DNA of 64,000 bases from Halobacillus naozhouensis (GCF_029714185.1 NZ_CP121671.1:1922001-1986000), one strand, 5' to 3'. Positions 25,060 through 34,604 are shown, numbered from the stretch's first letter. Numbers and translations are program-made. Notes: a model not told the origin generated them from the letters alone.

Positions 25060-26064
25060 ATGAAACTAGCAATAGATGCTATGGGCGGAGATCATGCTCC
25101 TGAGTCGATCGTCAAGGGGGCGGTACAAGCCGTGTCCAAGATTGATGACCTGTCAATAACCTTGATAGGTGATGAACAACAAATCAATCCTTTACTAGGT
25201 GATACAGCAAATATTTCGGTTATACATACAGATGAAAAGATTACGTCAGATGATGAGCCTGTTAGAGCTGTTCGCAAAAAAAAGACGGCCTCGATGGTCT
25301 TGATGGCAAAAGAAGTAAGCGAAGGCAGAGCTGAAGGATGCATATCAGCTGGGAATACAGGGGCGCTCATGAGTGCCGGCTTATTTATTGTCGGCCGAAT
25401 GAAAGGAATCGACCGTCCGGCTTTAAGCCCTACACTCCCTACAGAAGATGGCAAAGGCTTTCTGCTGCTTGATGTTGGAGCCAATGTGGATGCTAAACCG
25501 AATCACTTACTGCAATACGCGGTTATGGGTTCCATTTATAGCGAAAAAGTCCGTGAAATCTCTCGGCCAAGAGTAGGTTTATTGAATGTAGGGACAGAGG
25601 ACGGTAAAGGAAGCGAGTTGACCAAGCAGGTGTTCAAGCTGTTATCAGACGCACCGATTAACTTTGTTGGCAATGTCGAAGCAAGAGATTTATTAACGGG
25701 CGTTGCTGATGTAGTCGTGACCGATGGATTTACGGGAAACGTCACACTCAAAACACTTGAGGGAACCGCGATGACAATGTTTTCGATGATGAAGAAAACA
25801 TTTATGTCCAGCTTTAAAACGAAGCTTGCAGCTGGGCTTGTCAAAAACGATTTGAAACAGTTAAAGGACCAGCTGGATTACTCTGAGTACGGAGGCGCAG
25901 GCTTGTTTGGCCTGGCTGCCCCTGTCATAAAAGCTCATGGGTCTTCTAATGAACGGGCGGTTTATAATGCGATTCGACAAGCGTGTGAAATGATCGAACG
26001 AAACGTGTCCACAACCATTGCTGGTACCATGGAAGAACTTCAAGCGAAGGAGGATCATGAATGA
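25060..26064 (+). CDS. plsX: Phosphate acyltransferase PlsX
   Basis: PlsX converts acyl-ACP and phosphate to acyl-phosphate, the donor for PlsY in phosphatidic acid synthesis. The 334-residue sequence starts KLAIDAMGGDHAPESIVKG and includes SAGNTGALMSAG, LLDVGANVDAKP and VVTDGFTGNVTLKT. ATG 25060 follows AAGGAG overlapping the fapR stop. It overlaps fabD by four bases (ATGA). Together with fakA it links exogenous and new fatty acids to membrane lipid. Confidence 0.96.
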   Translation: MKLAIDAMGGDHAPESIVKGAVQAVSKIDDLSITLIGDEQQINPLLGDTANISVIHTDEKITSDDEPVRAVRKKKTASMVLMAKEVSEGRAEGCISAGNTGALMSAGLFIVGRMKGIDRPALSPTLPTEDGKGFLLLDVGANVDAKPNHLLQYAVMGSIYSEKVREISRPRVGLLNVGTEDGKGSELTKQVFKLLSDAPINFVGNVEARDLLTGVADVVVTDGFTGNVTLKTLEGTAMTMFSMMKKTFMSSFKTKLAAGLVKNDLKQLKDQLDYSEYGGAGLFGLAAPVIKAHGSSNERAVYNAIRQACEMIERNVSTTIAGTMEELQAKEDHE

Positions 26065-27002
26065 AACGTATAGCATATATTTTTCCAGGCCAAGGCTCTC
26101 AGGAGGTTGGCATGGGACAGGACATGTACGAAACCTATCCGCAAGTAAAAGAATTATTCGACGCAGCTGATGAGGCATTAGGTTATTCGCTGACTTCCTT
26201 AATGTTTGAAGGACCGGCTGAGGAATTAACGAAAACCGAAAACGCCCAGCCAGCACTATTATTAAACAGTGTTGCGATGGCAAAGGTGTTAGAGGAAGAA
26301 GGCGTTACACCAGCTATGACGGCTGGGCACAGTTTAGGGGAATACAGTGCCTTAGTCAGTGCGGGTTCCCTTGACGCTATTGACGCGGTTAAGCTTGTCC
26401 ATACACGAGGTAAATTAATGGAAGAAGCCTATCCGACAGGGTTAGGAGCCATGGCAGCAGTTCTAGGTTTGGACAAGGAAGAAATAGAACGAGTTTTAGC
26501 GAAAATGGATCAAGATCAGCCTGTTGATTTAGCCAACATTAATTGTCCAGGGCAAATTGTGATCTCCGGTACATCAGACGGAGTGAAACACGCTTCCGAA
26601 CTGTTACAAGAAGCGGGAGCAAAGCGAGTATTACCACTTAACGTCAGCGGACCTTTTCATTCAAGATTGATGAAGCCGGCTAGTGAAAGCCTGGCGAACT
26701 CCTTAGAGGAAACTGCATTGCATGACGCTAAACTTCCTGTGTATGCAAATGTGTCGGCAGAAGCTGTTACAGATTCCGGAAAGATCCATAGTTTATTAGT
26801 ACAACAACTGTATTCACCTGTCCGTTTCCAGGAAATTCTTGAACAATTTGTCGAAGAAGACATCGACGCGATTGTGGAAGTCGGGCACGGCAAAGTATTA
26901 AGTGGTCTCGTCAGAAAGGTAAAACGCAGAATGAAGACGTTTGCTATCGGTGACCCGGAATCAGCAGCTTCATTTTTAGAATGGTATAAGGAGGATTCAT
27001 AA
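26061..27002 (+). CDS. fabD: Malonyl-CoA:ACP transacylase
   Basis: FabD loads malonate onto acyl carrier protein. The 313-residue product shows YIFPGQGSQEVGMG, the nucleophile GHSLGEYSALVSAG, the catalytic His in GPFHSRLM, and the late GHGKVLSGLVRK. The ATG overlaps the plsX stop and its own stop shares one base with the fabG start, so translation is coupled along the cluster. Confidence 0.96.
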   Translation: MKRIAYIFPGQGSQEVGMGQDMYETYPQVKELFDAADEALGYSLTSLMFEGPAEELTKTENAQPALLLNSVAMAKVLEEEGVTPAMTAGHSLGEYSALVSAGSLDAIDAVKLVHTRGKLMEEAYPTGLGAMAAVLGLDKEEIERVLAKMDQDQPVDLANINCPGQIVISGTSDGVKHASELLQEAGAKRVLPLNVSGPFHSRLMKPASESLANSLEETALHDAKLPVYANVSAEAVTDSGKIHSLLVQQLYSPVRFQEILEQFVEEDIDAIVEVGHGKVLSGLVRKVKRRMKTFAIGDPESAASFLEWYKEDS

Positions 27003-27742
27003 TGCTTCAAGAACAAGTTGCACTCGTCACTGGTGCTTCGCGCGGGATTGGCCGGGCCATCGCCCTTGAGCTTGCTCAAAATGGTGCAAAAGTAGCTGTG
27101 AATTATGCGGGCAGTGAAGATAGAGCCGAAGCGGTTATTCAGGAAATTAAAGACAACGGCGGTGAAGCCATTAAAATCCAAGCCAACGTCTCTCAAGCAG
27201 ACGATGTCAGCCGCATGGTGAAGACAGTGGTAGAAGAATTCGGCCGCTTAGATATTTTAGTGAACAATGCTGGAATTACAAAAGATAATCTCTTAATGCG
27301 TATGAAGGAACAAGAGTTTGATGATGTAATTGATACTAACTTAAAAGGTGTCTTTATGTGTACGAAAGGCGTAACCAGACAGATGATGAAGCAGAAGTTT
27401 GGCCGGATTATTAATATTTCCTCTATCGTAGGAGTTTCAGGTAATCCTGGACAAGCCAACTACGTAGCTGCTAAAGCAGGCGTCATTGGGTTAACGAAAT
27501 CCAATGCTAAGGAACTGGCTTCACGAAATATCACCGTAAATGCTGTGGCTCCTGGTTATATTACAACAGACATGACCGATCAGCTGACGGACGAGCAGCG
27601 AGAACAAATGCTTGCCTTGATTCCGCTTAACCGCTTAGGTGGAGGAGAAGACGTTGCTCGAGCTGTACGTTTCCTCGCTTCTGGAGATGCTGCCTATATT
27701 ACAGGTCAAACACTTCATATCGATGGCGGAATGGTCATGTAA
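27002..27742 (+). CDS. fabG: 3-oxoacyl-ACP reductase FabG
   Basis: FabG carries out the NADPH-dependent reduction of the growing acyl chain. The 246-residue short-chain dehydrogenase has the cofactor loop TGASRGIGRAIA, NNAGIT, the catalytic Ser with YVAAKAG (Tyr-x3-Lys), and APGYITTDMT. GGAGG precedes the ATG. A separate -10-like TATAAT lies after the gene, before acpP. Confidence 0.96.
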   Translation: MLQEQVALVTGASRGIGRAIALELAQNGAKVAVNYAGSEDRAEAVIQEIKDNGGEAIKIQANVSQADDVSRMVKTVVEEFGRLDILVNNAGITKDNLLMRMKEQEFDDVIDTNLKGVFMCTKGVTRQMMKQKFGRIINISSIVGVSGNPGQANYVAAKAGVIGLTKSNAKELASRNITVNAVAPGYITTDMTDQLTDEQREQMLALIPLNRLGGGEDVARAVRFLASGDAAYITGQTLHIDGGMVM

Positions 27743-27772
27743 ATTGATCTGGTTTCCGGAAGTGAAATCTAC

Positions 27773-27778
27773 TATAAT
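27773..27778 (+). promoter_or_regulatory. Possible acpP promoter (-10 box)
   Basis: A perfect TATAAT lies 24 bases before acpP; the hexamer 17 bases upstream (TGGTTT) is a poor -35 box. An additional promoter for the abundant carrier protein would make sense but is uncertain. Confidence 0.35.
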
Positions 27779-27801
27779 AACTGAAGGGAGGTGAAGTTCC
27801 T

Positions 27802-28035
27802 ATGGCAGAAACATTTGATCGCGTAAAACAAATCATTGTCGATCGTCTAGATGCAGACGAATCTAAAGTTACAATGGAAGCTTCCTTCAAAGAAGATCTA
27901 GAAGCAGACTCTCTTGACGTAGTAGAATTAGTAATGGAGCTCGAAGATGAGTTTGATATGGAAATCTCTGATGAAGAAGCTGAAAAAATCAATACGGTTG
28001 GCGACGCTGTGAATTACATAAACAGTGTATCCTAA
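27802..28035 (+). CDS. acpP: Acyl carrier protein
   Basis: This 77-residue acidic helix bundle carries the acyl chain on a 4'-phosphopantetheine attached to Ser of the EADSLDVVELVMELE motif. A strong GGGAGGTGA site precedes the ATG. It ends the lipid cluster and is followed by a terminator. Confidence 0.97.
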   Translation: MAETFDRVKQIIVDRLDADESKVTMEASFKEDLEADSLDVVELVMELEDEFDMEISDEEAEKINTVGDAVNYINSVS

Positions 28036-28045
28036 CCATTGAATA

Positions 28046-28070
28046 GCTGCCTGTTTTTCAGGCAGCCTTT
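28046..28070 (+). terminator. Terminator after acpP
   Basis: GCTGCCTG (28046-28053) pairs with CAGGCAGC (28059-28066) around a five-T loop, followed by CTTTCC. The T-run is short, so some read-through into rnc is likely. Confidence 0.7.
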
Positions 28071-28107
28071 CCTATATTACTAATTTTAAAAAGGGACAAG
28101 GTGACGT

Positions 28108-28797
28108 ATGGAGGATTTCCCCAGTTTCCAAGATAAAATTAACCAACAATTTAAAAATCTATCGTTGCTGGAACAAGCTTTTACCCATTCATCCTATGTG
28201 AATGAGCATCGCAAAACAGACCGTGAAGATAATGAGCGCCTTGAATTTTTGGGAGATGCCGTCCTTGAATTAGGGGTGTCTCAATATTTATATAAAGAAT
28301 TTCCGAACAAGCCTGAAGGAGAATTAACAAAACTGAGGGCATCAATTGTTTGTGAAGCTTCACTCGTCAAATTTGCAAACGATTTAAATTTTCAGGACTT
28401 AATCTTACTCGGTAAAGGGGAAGAAATGACCGGCGGCCGTAATCGTCCAGCTCTGTTGGCTGATGTATTCGAGGCATTTATAGGTGCCTTATACTTAGAT
28501 AAAGGCTTTAATCAAGTCGTGCATTTTCTTGAAAATTACGTTTACCCTAAGATCAAAGAAGGTGCTTTTTCTCATGCGATGGATTATAAGAGTCAGCTCC
28601 AGGAGTTCATTCAACGGGACCGAAACAGCAGAATTGAGTATGAGATTGTAGAAGAAAGAGGTCCAGCACACAGCCGCGAGTTTGTAGCACATGTCCGGAT
28701 CCAGAATGAGAATGCGGGGATCGGCATTGGGCGTACGAAAAAAGAGGCAGAACAAAAAGCAGCTCAGCAAGCATTGATAAATCAAGGGGCAATGTAA
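28108..28797 (+). CDS. rnc: Ribonuclease III
   Basis: RNase III cuts double-stranded RNA in rRNA precursors and some mRNAs. The 229-residue protein has the catalytic signature NERLEFLGDAVLEL, the second acidic patch (LADVFEAFIGALYLD) and a C-terminal double-stranded RNA-binding domain (DYKSQLQEFIQ to KKEAEQKAAQQAL). The order acpP-rnc-smc is conserved, but here a small gene on the opposite strand separates rnc and smc. Confidence 0.96.
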   Translation: MEDFPSFQDKINQQFKNLSLLEQAFTHSSYVNEHRKTDREDNERLEFLGDAVLELGVSQYLYKEFPNKPEGELTKLRASIVCEASLVKFANDLNFQDLILLGKGEEMTGGRNRPALLADVFEAFIGALYLDKGFNQVVHFLENYVYPKIKEGAFSHAMDYKSQLQEFIQRDRNSRIEYEIVEERGPAHSREFVAHVRIQNENAGIGIGRTKKEAEQKAAQQALINQGAM

Positions 28798-28840
28798 AAA
28801 AGACGGCCAGATGAACATTCATCTGTACCGTCTTTTTTTA
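28798..28840. terminator. Terminator after rnc
   Basis: AAAAGACGG (28798-28806) pairs with CCGTCTTTT (28828-28836), and inside it CAGATGAA pairs with TTCATCTG. A T-run follows; the A-rich 5' side gives a T-run on the minus strand too. Confidence 0.85.
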
Positions 28841-28890
28841 CGGACCTGATCCGCGTGTTAGGATCACGTTAGCTTTTCCGGGTATTCATG

Positions 28891-29112
28891 CTACTTGCGG
28901 TATTGGCCTAGTTCCTGTACGAATGCTTGGATTTCAGAAACACTTAACTGGCCTTTCATTTCTACAATGTCGTGCAATGATTTAATTTCTTCATACTTAT
29001 TTAGGTCGTAATCGTCAGGATCCATCAGTGAACGGTTGACCACTTGTAATCGTTCAGCCATATCATTTATGATGATGTTTAAATTATCCTGAGTAGGTTC
29101 TTGTAAACTCAT
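28891..29112 (-). CDS. DUF1128 (UPF0435, YfkK-like) small protein
   Basis: This 73-residue protein has the compact DUF1128 pattern: a helical N-terminal half (LNIIINDMAERLQVVNRSLM), the motif DYDLNKYEEIKSLHDIVEMKG, and the C-terminal SVSEIQAFVQELGQYRK. It resembles B. subtilis YfkK; no function is known for the family. GAAGGAGG precedes the ATG on the minus strand. In B. subtilis yfkK is elsewhere, so its position between rnc and smc is a local difference. Confidence 0.8.
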   Translation of the reverse strand: MSLQEPTQDNLNIIINDMAERLQVVNRSLMDPDDYDLNKYEEIKSLHDIVEMKGQLSVSEIQAFVQELGQYRK

Positions 29113-29390
29113 AATGCAGCCTCCTTCATCGACTCATAATTTCTACTATGTATCATCATAAAATAAATGCTGTCATTTTAAAACCCTTGACAGCTTACAT
29201 ATCTACCGCTCTGCACCAGACTATGATAAAATGAGTAAGTTGAAATCAAGTATAATTAGTGAAGAAAAAGCAGACTACGCGCTGCGTCAGCTCGAGTTTC
29301 GGCATACCAGTCAAAACTTTTTTCATGGTGGTTGCAGCTGAATACGAGAGATCCGGCGCTTTTTGTATATTAATAAACAGGAGGATGAGT

Positions 29391-32300
29391 ATGTTCCTCA
29401 AACGTCTGGATACAGTAGGATTTAAATCATTTGCCGAACGGGTAACCGTGGACTTCGTTTCAGGGGTTACCTCAGTAGTCGGTCCAAATGGAAGTGGAAA
29501 AAGTAATATTACAGATGCGATCCGCTGGGTACTCGGTGAACAATCTGCCCGATCACTGCGCGGGACAAAAATGGAAGATATTATTTTTGCTGGAAGTGAT
29601 ACGAGAAAAGCTTTAAATATGGCTGAAGTCACCTTAACATTAAATAACGAACAACATACGTTACCACTCGATTATCAGGAAGTCAGTGTAACACGACGGG
29701 TGTATCGTTCAGGAGAAAGTGAATTTTATATCAATAATCAGACATGCCGTCTTAAGGATATTGTCGATTTATTTATGGATTCCGGTCTCGGCCGGGAAGC
29801 GTTCTCGATTATTAGTCAAGGTAAGGTCGAAGAAATTCTCAGTTCTAAACCCGAAGAGCGCCGTTCCATTTTTGAAGAGGCGGCAGGGGTGCTCAAGTAT
29901 AAACAGAGAAAGAAGAAGGCAGAACATAAGCTTTTCGAAACACAGGAAAACCTCAATCGGGTGGAAGACATTATCCATGAGATCGATGGACAGCTGGAGC
30001 CTCTAAGAGAACAAGCCTCAGTTGCGAAAGACTATTTAGAGAAAAAAGATGAGTTGAAGCACGTAGAAATTTCTTTACTCGTTACTCAGATTGAAAACCT
30101 CCATGAAGAGTGGCAAGGGCTTCTAGTCCAACTGGAAGAAGTGAAACAAGAGGAAAACGAATTGAAGGCTGAATTGGACAGACAGGCAGCTTCGATAACG
30201 AAGAAGCGTGAAAACATGGAAGCTTTAGAAGAATCTATCGAAGACCTGCAGGAAACTTTGTTAGTTCTAACGCGTGAGCTGGAAAATTTAGAAGGTAAAA
30301 AAGAGTTAATGAAAGAGCGCCATAAACATTACTCTGAGAACAAGACTAAATTAACCTCAGAATATGAAGAATTATCTTCCCAGCTCGAAATCGTAAAGCA
30401 AAAGGCTCAATCTGAAACGGACAAATTAAAAACTGTCCAGCAAAACCGTAAAGAAACTAAAGTAAACCTAAAACAGGCAGGAGAAGCCTTGCATCAAGGT
30501 GTAGACGATATCGAAGCGGAAATTGAAGATTGTAAAAGTGATTATATTGACTTATTAAACAAACAGGCTGCCAAGCGAAATGAACAACAGACCCTAGAGC
30601 AGCAGCTCGTTCAGCTTTCCAATAAAAAAGGTGTACAGCAAGGGAAGTTTCAAGAGATGTCAGATGAAAGGTCTGCCGTTGAGAGTTCCTTAAAGGACCG
30701 AAATGATAAGCTGCAAGCAGCCAGCCAGAAGCGGCAGGACTTGGATCAGGAACTGGAAACGCTTGATGAGCAAATTAAAAAAGATGATGCAGCTTATCAG
30801 GAATGGCAGCAAAAGTTGTATCAAGGGTATCAATACTTAGAAAAAATGCGCTCCAAAAAAGAAATGCTTGAAGAGATGAAGGAAGATTACTCAGGTTATT
30901 ATCACGGAGTGCGCGAGATTCTAAAAGCTAGAGAGAAACAGCTTATCCACGGTGTGGAGGGTGCTGTCCTTGAAGTGATTAACATTCCGGCAAACTATTT
31001 AACCGCTATTGAAACCGCATTGGGTGCACAGGCCCAGCATGTAATTGTGCAGGACGAGAAGGCAGGACGACAGGCGATTCACTGGCTCAAACAGAACAAT
31101 AAAGGGCGTGCAACTTTTCTTCCTTTAACAACGATTCAACCTCGTTCAGTCTTCGGTCAGGCGGCCAGCAGGTTAGCGGAGCAGGAGGGTTTTCTCGGAA
31201 CAGCTTCCGAGCTGATTCAGTTTGATTCTCGTTATGACAAGGCGATTCAGCACTTGTTAGGTCATATTGTGATCGCAACAAACTTGGAACAGGCAAATGA
31301 GATCGCCCGCGCCGTCAATCGAAAATACCGGATAGTCACCCTTGAGGGGGACGTTGTAAATCCGGGCGGAGCGATGTCAGGCGGCGCTCAAAAGAAATCG
31401 AACCAATCTCTTTTTACAAGAGAAAAAGAACTACAGGAGTTAACGGAAAAGATTACGTCTTTTGATTTGAAAGCGAGAGACGTTGAAGCAAAGGTGAAGC
31501 GACTTAAAGACAAGCTCTCTTCAAATGCAGAAAAGAGAGAACAAGTAAAAGAACAATCCATCTCCTCTCGAAACACTGAGTATGAAGAACAATCAGCCGT
31601 TAGGGAGATGCAGGTGAAAGTTAGTCATTTAAATGATCAGCTGCAATTGTATGATCAAGACCAATCACAGTTTAATCAAGATCAATCGCAGGCGAAAGAG
31701 CGATTGACCACGTTGGCTGAAGAATTAACATCCCTCAGTAAACAGCTTGAAGACTTGCAGGAACGAATCGATGACTTGACTGCTGCTAAAGATCAGCAGC
31801 AGGAAGATGAAGCCAACCAGAAGGAACGTTATCAGAACTTACAAATCAAGCTTGCTGAACAAGATTCAGCTGTTGAGAATCAAAAAGAGAAAGCCGGACG
31901 TTTACAGGAGGACTTGCAATCGGTGCAAGATCAGTTAGCCAAAAATCGCCACTCTTACCAGCAGCTTGTGGAGGTCGTCGATTCTAACCAGTCAGAAGAA
32001 GACATTATGGAAGATATTGAGAAATCAAAAATAAGAAAAGAAACGACGTCTGCTCTGATCCAAGAGCGCAGGGAAGAACGAAATCAATTAGCTCAGGCTG
32101 TTCATCAGGAAGAACAAACACAGAAAGAAACCCAGCGCCGACATCAAAATTACCTTCAAGATATTCAACAGAAGGAAGTCAAAGCGAACCGTCTTGATGT
32201 AGAGCTAGAGAATTTACTGAATTATTTACAGGAAGAATATGTGATTACGTTTGAGAAGGCGAAAAACGATTATCAAGGTGTAGAAGATGTCCATGCGGCT

Positions 32301-32957
32301 TCTACCCGAGTGAAATTAATTAAGCGGGCTATTGATGAACTCGGTACGGTTAATCTCGGAGCTATTGATGAGTATGAGCGAATTGTAGAACGGTACGATT
32401 TCCTGACTGGCCAGCAGAGGGATTTGCTTGAGGCTAAGGAAACCCTTTATTCTATTATTTACGAGATGGATAGTGAGATGGAGCGTCGATTTGAAGAAAC
32501 TTTCACAAAGATCCGGGCAGAATTTGGTGAAGTTTTCAAAGATCTATTTGGCGGCGGGAAAGCGGATCTGCAGTTAACACAGCCTGATGATATGCTTGAA
32601 ACGGGTGTAGATATCGTGGCCCAGCCTCCTGGTAAGAAACTGCAGAATCTTAGTCTTCTATCTGGTGGAGAACGCGCCCTGACAGCGATAGCGTTGTTAT
32701 TCTCTATCTTGCGTGTACGACCGGTTCCTTTCTGTGTGCTCGATGAGGTAGAAGCTGCATTAGATGAAGCGAACGTCGAGCGGTTTGCCCGGTTCCTGAA
32801 AGAGTTTAGTGAACGGACACAATTTATTGTGATTACCCACAGAAAAGGAACTATGGAAGAATCAGACGTCCTGTATGGTGTAACGATGCAGGAATCCGGA
32901 GTGTCGAAACTCGTTTCTGTCCGGTTGGAAGACACGGCAGAGTTAGTGGGAACATAG
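29391..32957 (+). CDS. smc: Chromosome condensation ATPase Smc
   Basis: Smc forms the condensin core with ScpA and ScpB and organises the chromosome. The 1188-residue protein has Walker A GPNGSGKSN near residue 32, two long coiled coils (about 165-500 and 665-1000), the hinge between them, and the C-terminal signature LSGGERALTAIALLFSI followed by Walker B FCVLDEVEAALDEAN. ATG 29391 with AGGAGGATG upstream gives the standard N-terminus MFLKRLDTVGFKSFAE; the open frame continues 44 codons upstream without support. Confidence 0.97.
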   Translation: MFLKRLDTVGFKSFAERVTVDFVSGVTSVVGPNGSGKSNITDAIRWVLGEQSARSLRGTKMEDIIFAGSDTRKALNMAEVTLTLNNEQHTLPLDYQEVSVTRRVYRSGESEFYINNQTCRLKDIVDLFMDSGLGREAFSIISQGKVEEILSSKPEERRSIFEEAAGVLKYKQRKKKAEHKLFETQENLNRVEDIIHEIDGQLEPLREQASVAKDYLEKKDELKHVEISLLVTQIENLHEEWQGLLVQLEEVKQEENELKAELDRQAASITKKRENMEALEESIEDLQETLLVLTRELENLEGKKELMKERHKHYSENKTKLTSEYEELSSQLEIVKQKAQSETDKLKTVQQNRKETKVNLKQAGEALHQGVDDIEAEIEDCKSDYIDLLNKQAAKRNEQQTLEQQLVQLSNKKGVQQGKFQEMSDERSAVESSLKDRNDKLQAASQKRQDLDQELETLDEQIKKDDAAYQEWQQKLYQGYQYLEKMRSKKEMLEEMKEDYSGYYHGVREILKAREKQLIHGVEGAVLEVINIPANYLTAIETALGAQAQHVIVQDEKAGRQAIHWLKQNNKGRATFLPLTTIQPRSVFGQAASRLAEQEGFLGTASELIQFDSRYDKAIQHLLGHIVIATNLEQANEIARAVNRKYRIVTLEGDVVNPGGAMSGGAQKKSNQSLFTREKELQELTEKITSFDLKARDVEAKVKRLKDKLSSNAEKREQVKEQSISSRNTEYEEQSAVREMQVKVSHLNDQLQLYDQDQSQFNQDQSQAKERLTTLAEELTSLSKQLEDLQERIDDLTAAKDQQQEDEANQKERYQNLQIKLAEQDSAVENQKEKAGRLQEDLQSVQDQLAKNRHSYQQLVEVVDSNQSEEDIMEDIEKSKIRKETTSALIQERREERNQLAQAVHQEEQTQKETQRRHQNYLQDIQQKEVKANRLDVELENLLNYLQEEYVITFEKAKNDYQGVEDVHAASTRVKLIKRAIDELGTVNLGAIDEYERIVERYDFLTGQQRDLLEAKETLYSIIYEMDSEMERRFEETFTKIRAEFGEVFKDLFGGGKADLQLTQPDDMLETGVDIVAQPPGKKLQNLSLLSGGERALTAIALLFSILRVRPVPFCVLDEVEAALDEANVERFARFLKEFSERTQFIVITHRKGTMEESDVLYGVTMQESGVSKLVSVRLEDTAELVGT

Positions 32958-32970
32958 AAAGGAAGATTTG

Positions 32971-34188
32971 ATGAGCTTTTTTAAAAAGTTAAAAGAAAAA
33001 TTTGTACAAGAACCGATGGAAAAAGCAGTAGAGGATTCTCTGGAACAAGAAGAAGAAAAGAATCAGTCACCACTTGAGCATGAGGAGACAGAGGAAGAAG
33101 CTGAATCGCTTGAAGGTGAAACAGAAGTTCAGGAAGCGGGTGAGGACCTGTCAGAAGAGCCAGTCTTAGAAACCGATGCAGGTGATGAACCGGAACAGAC
33201 GGATGCAGAAGAAGAGGTACAGTCTAAAGAATCCAACATTGCTTCTAAGTTTAAGATGGGCTTAACGAAAACGAGAGATTCATTTACGAGTAAAATCAAT
33301 GACTTAGTAGCTCGTTATCGTACGGTCGACGAGGACTTTTTTGAAGAACTTGAAGAAGTCCTAATATCCGCAGATGTTGGCGTTAATGCAGTCATGGAAA
33401 TGATTGATGAGCTGGAGATGGAAGTCAAACGCAGAAATATTAAAGACACTCAGCTGGTAAAAGAGGTTATTTCGGAGAAACTTGTTGAGTTGTATTATGG
33501 TGATGATCACAAGGGTGCAGTGGAAGAATTGCAAACAAACGCTGATGGTCTTACGATTTACTTGTTCGTGGGTGTTAATGGTGTTGGGAAAACCACGACA
33601 ATCGGCAAGCTTGCCCACCAGTTGAAAACTGAAGGGAAAAAAGTTACGTTAGCCGCTGGTGATACATTTAGAGCAGGGGCGATCGATCAGTTGGATGAAT
33701 GGGGAAAACGCGCCGGTGTTAATGTAATTAAACATAGTGAAGGCAGTGATCCCGCAGCAGTCATTTATGATGGCATTCAATCCGCTAAATCAAAGCAGGC
33801 CGATGTGCTGATTTGTGATACAGCCGGCCGTTTGCAAAATAAGGTTAACTTGATGAATGAGTTATCTAAAGTAAAACGCGTCATCGAACGCGAAGTTCCA
33901 GGAGCCCCTCATGAAGTACTGCTGGTCTTAGATGCGACAACAGGGCAGAATGCGATGAGTCAGGCGAAGACGTTTTCTGAAGCTACAGATGTTTCTGGCA
34001 TCGTTCTTACCAAACTGGATGGAACAGCGAAAGGCGGTATCGTGCTCGCAATTCGTAATGAACTGGAGATTCCTGTGAAACTTGTTGGTCTAGGTGAAAA
34101 AGTAAGTGATTTAGAAACATTTGATGCCCACGCCTTCGTTTATGGGTTGTTTGCTGATATGATAGAAGAGCAAACGGAAGAGGAATAG
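32971..34188 (+). CDS. ftsY: Signal recognition particle receptor FtsY
   Basis: FtsY is the membrane-associated SRP receptor GTPase that docks Ffh-ribosome complexes. The 405-residue protein has a short basic N-terminus (FFKKLKEKF), an acidic A domain of about 75 residues dominated by Glu and Asp (13-90), and the NG domain with GVNGVGKTTTIGKLA, DTFRAGA, DTAGRLQNK and TKLDGTAKGG. It is longer than the B. subtilis protein of about 329 residues because of the acidic insert. AAGGAAG precedes ATG 32971. Confidence 0.95.
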   Translation: MSFFKKLKEKFVQEPMEKAVEDSLEQEEEKNQSPLEHEETEEEAESLEGETEVQEAGEDLSEEPVLETDAGDEPEQTDAEEEVQSKESNIASKFKMGLTKTRDSFTSKINDLVARYRTVDEDFFEELEEVLISADVGVNAVMEMIDELEMEVKRRNIKDTQLVKEVISEKLVELYYGDDHKGAVEELQTNADGLTIYLFVGVNGVGKTTTIGKLAHQLKTEGKKVTLAAGDTFRAGAIDQLDEWGKRAGVNVIKHSEGSDPAAVIYDGIQSAKSKQADVLICDTAGRLQNKVNLMNELSKVKRVIEREVPGAPHEVLLVLDATTGQNAMSQAKTFSEATDVSGIVLTKLDGTAKGGIVLAIRNELEIPVKLVGLGEKVSDLETFDAHAFVYGLFADMIEEQTEEE

Positions 34189-34199
34189 TTGTGAGTGAT

Positions 34200-34258
34200 A
34201 ATAAAGATGTTTTTGTTACAATAAAGACATTTCATTTACAATGAAGTTGTTCCGTAAC
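34200..34258 (+). repeat. Three degenerate 20-base tandem repeats after ftsY
   Basis: Units start at 34200, 34220 and 34240. Units 1 and 2 share the first eight bases AATAAAGA and the last four TTAC, 15 of 20 identical; unit 3 is AATGAAGTTGTTCCGTAAC. They begin just after the ftsY stop. Confidence 0.55.
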
Positions 34259-34574
34259 GGGCAGTATTGTAGGAGACTTGGTTCCGAGACCTTAGTGGGT
34301 ATAAAAGGGGCTCCGGAAAGCGAGTTGGTTTCCCAGATCCCATCCGCGATCCTCAAAAGTAACGAAACTGATCTTCAAACAAGCGGGTACAATTATGTAA
34401 TAGCAGGGCTTAATAAATAACTTTTTTGTCTTGTTATTTTCCGTTCTATCTAAAATAATCAGTTAAAAGTAAACAACTATTTTTGAGTGACCCGCATTTT
34501 TCAAAGGAAGAATGCGAGTTTCAGCTATTGAGAGGAAATAACTATATTTGTATTGAACAACAGCATAGTCAACC

Positions 34575-34604
34575 TTGACATAGGAGGATGAACTCCGTTA
34601 GTAT
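34575..34604 (+). promoter_or_regulatory. Candidate promoter of ylxM-ffh
   Basis: A perfect TTGACA (34575-34580), 18-base spacer, and TAGTAT (34599-34604), some 40 bases before ylxM. Confidence 0.5.

Noticed and set aside
26657..27196. 179-codon antisense open frame across fabD-fabG
   Set aside because: It spans the junction of two well-supported genes and has no recognisable domain.
29190..29240. TTGACA and TATGAT upstream of smc as a promoter
   Set aside because: The two hexamers are about 29 bases apart, far beyond the usable spacing.
29259..29390. N-terminal extension of smc
   Set aside because: The added residues match no Smc protein and the strong AGGAGGATG site fits ATG 29391.
32459..32935. 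158-codon antisense open frame within smc
   Set aside because: Composition (Ser, Arg, Asn) is that of a reverse-frame shadow; smc motifs are intact on the other strand.
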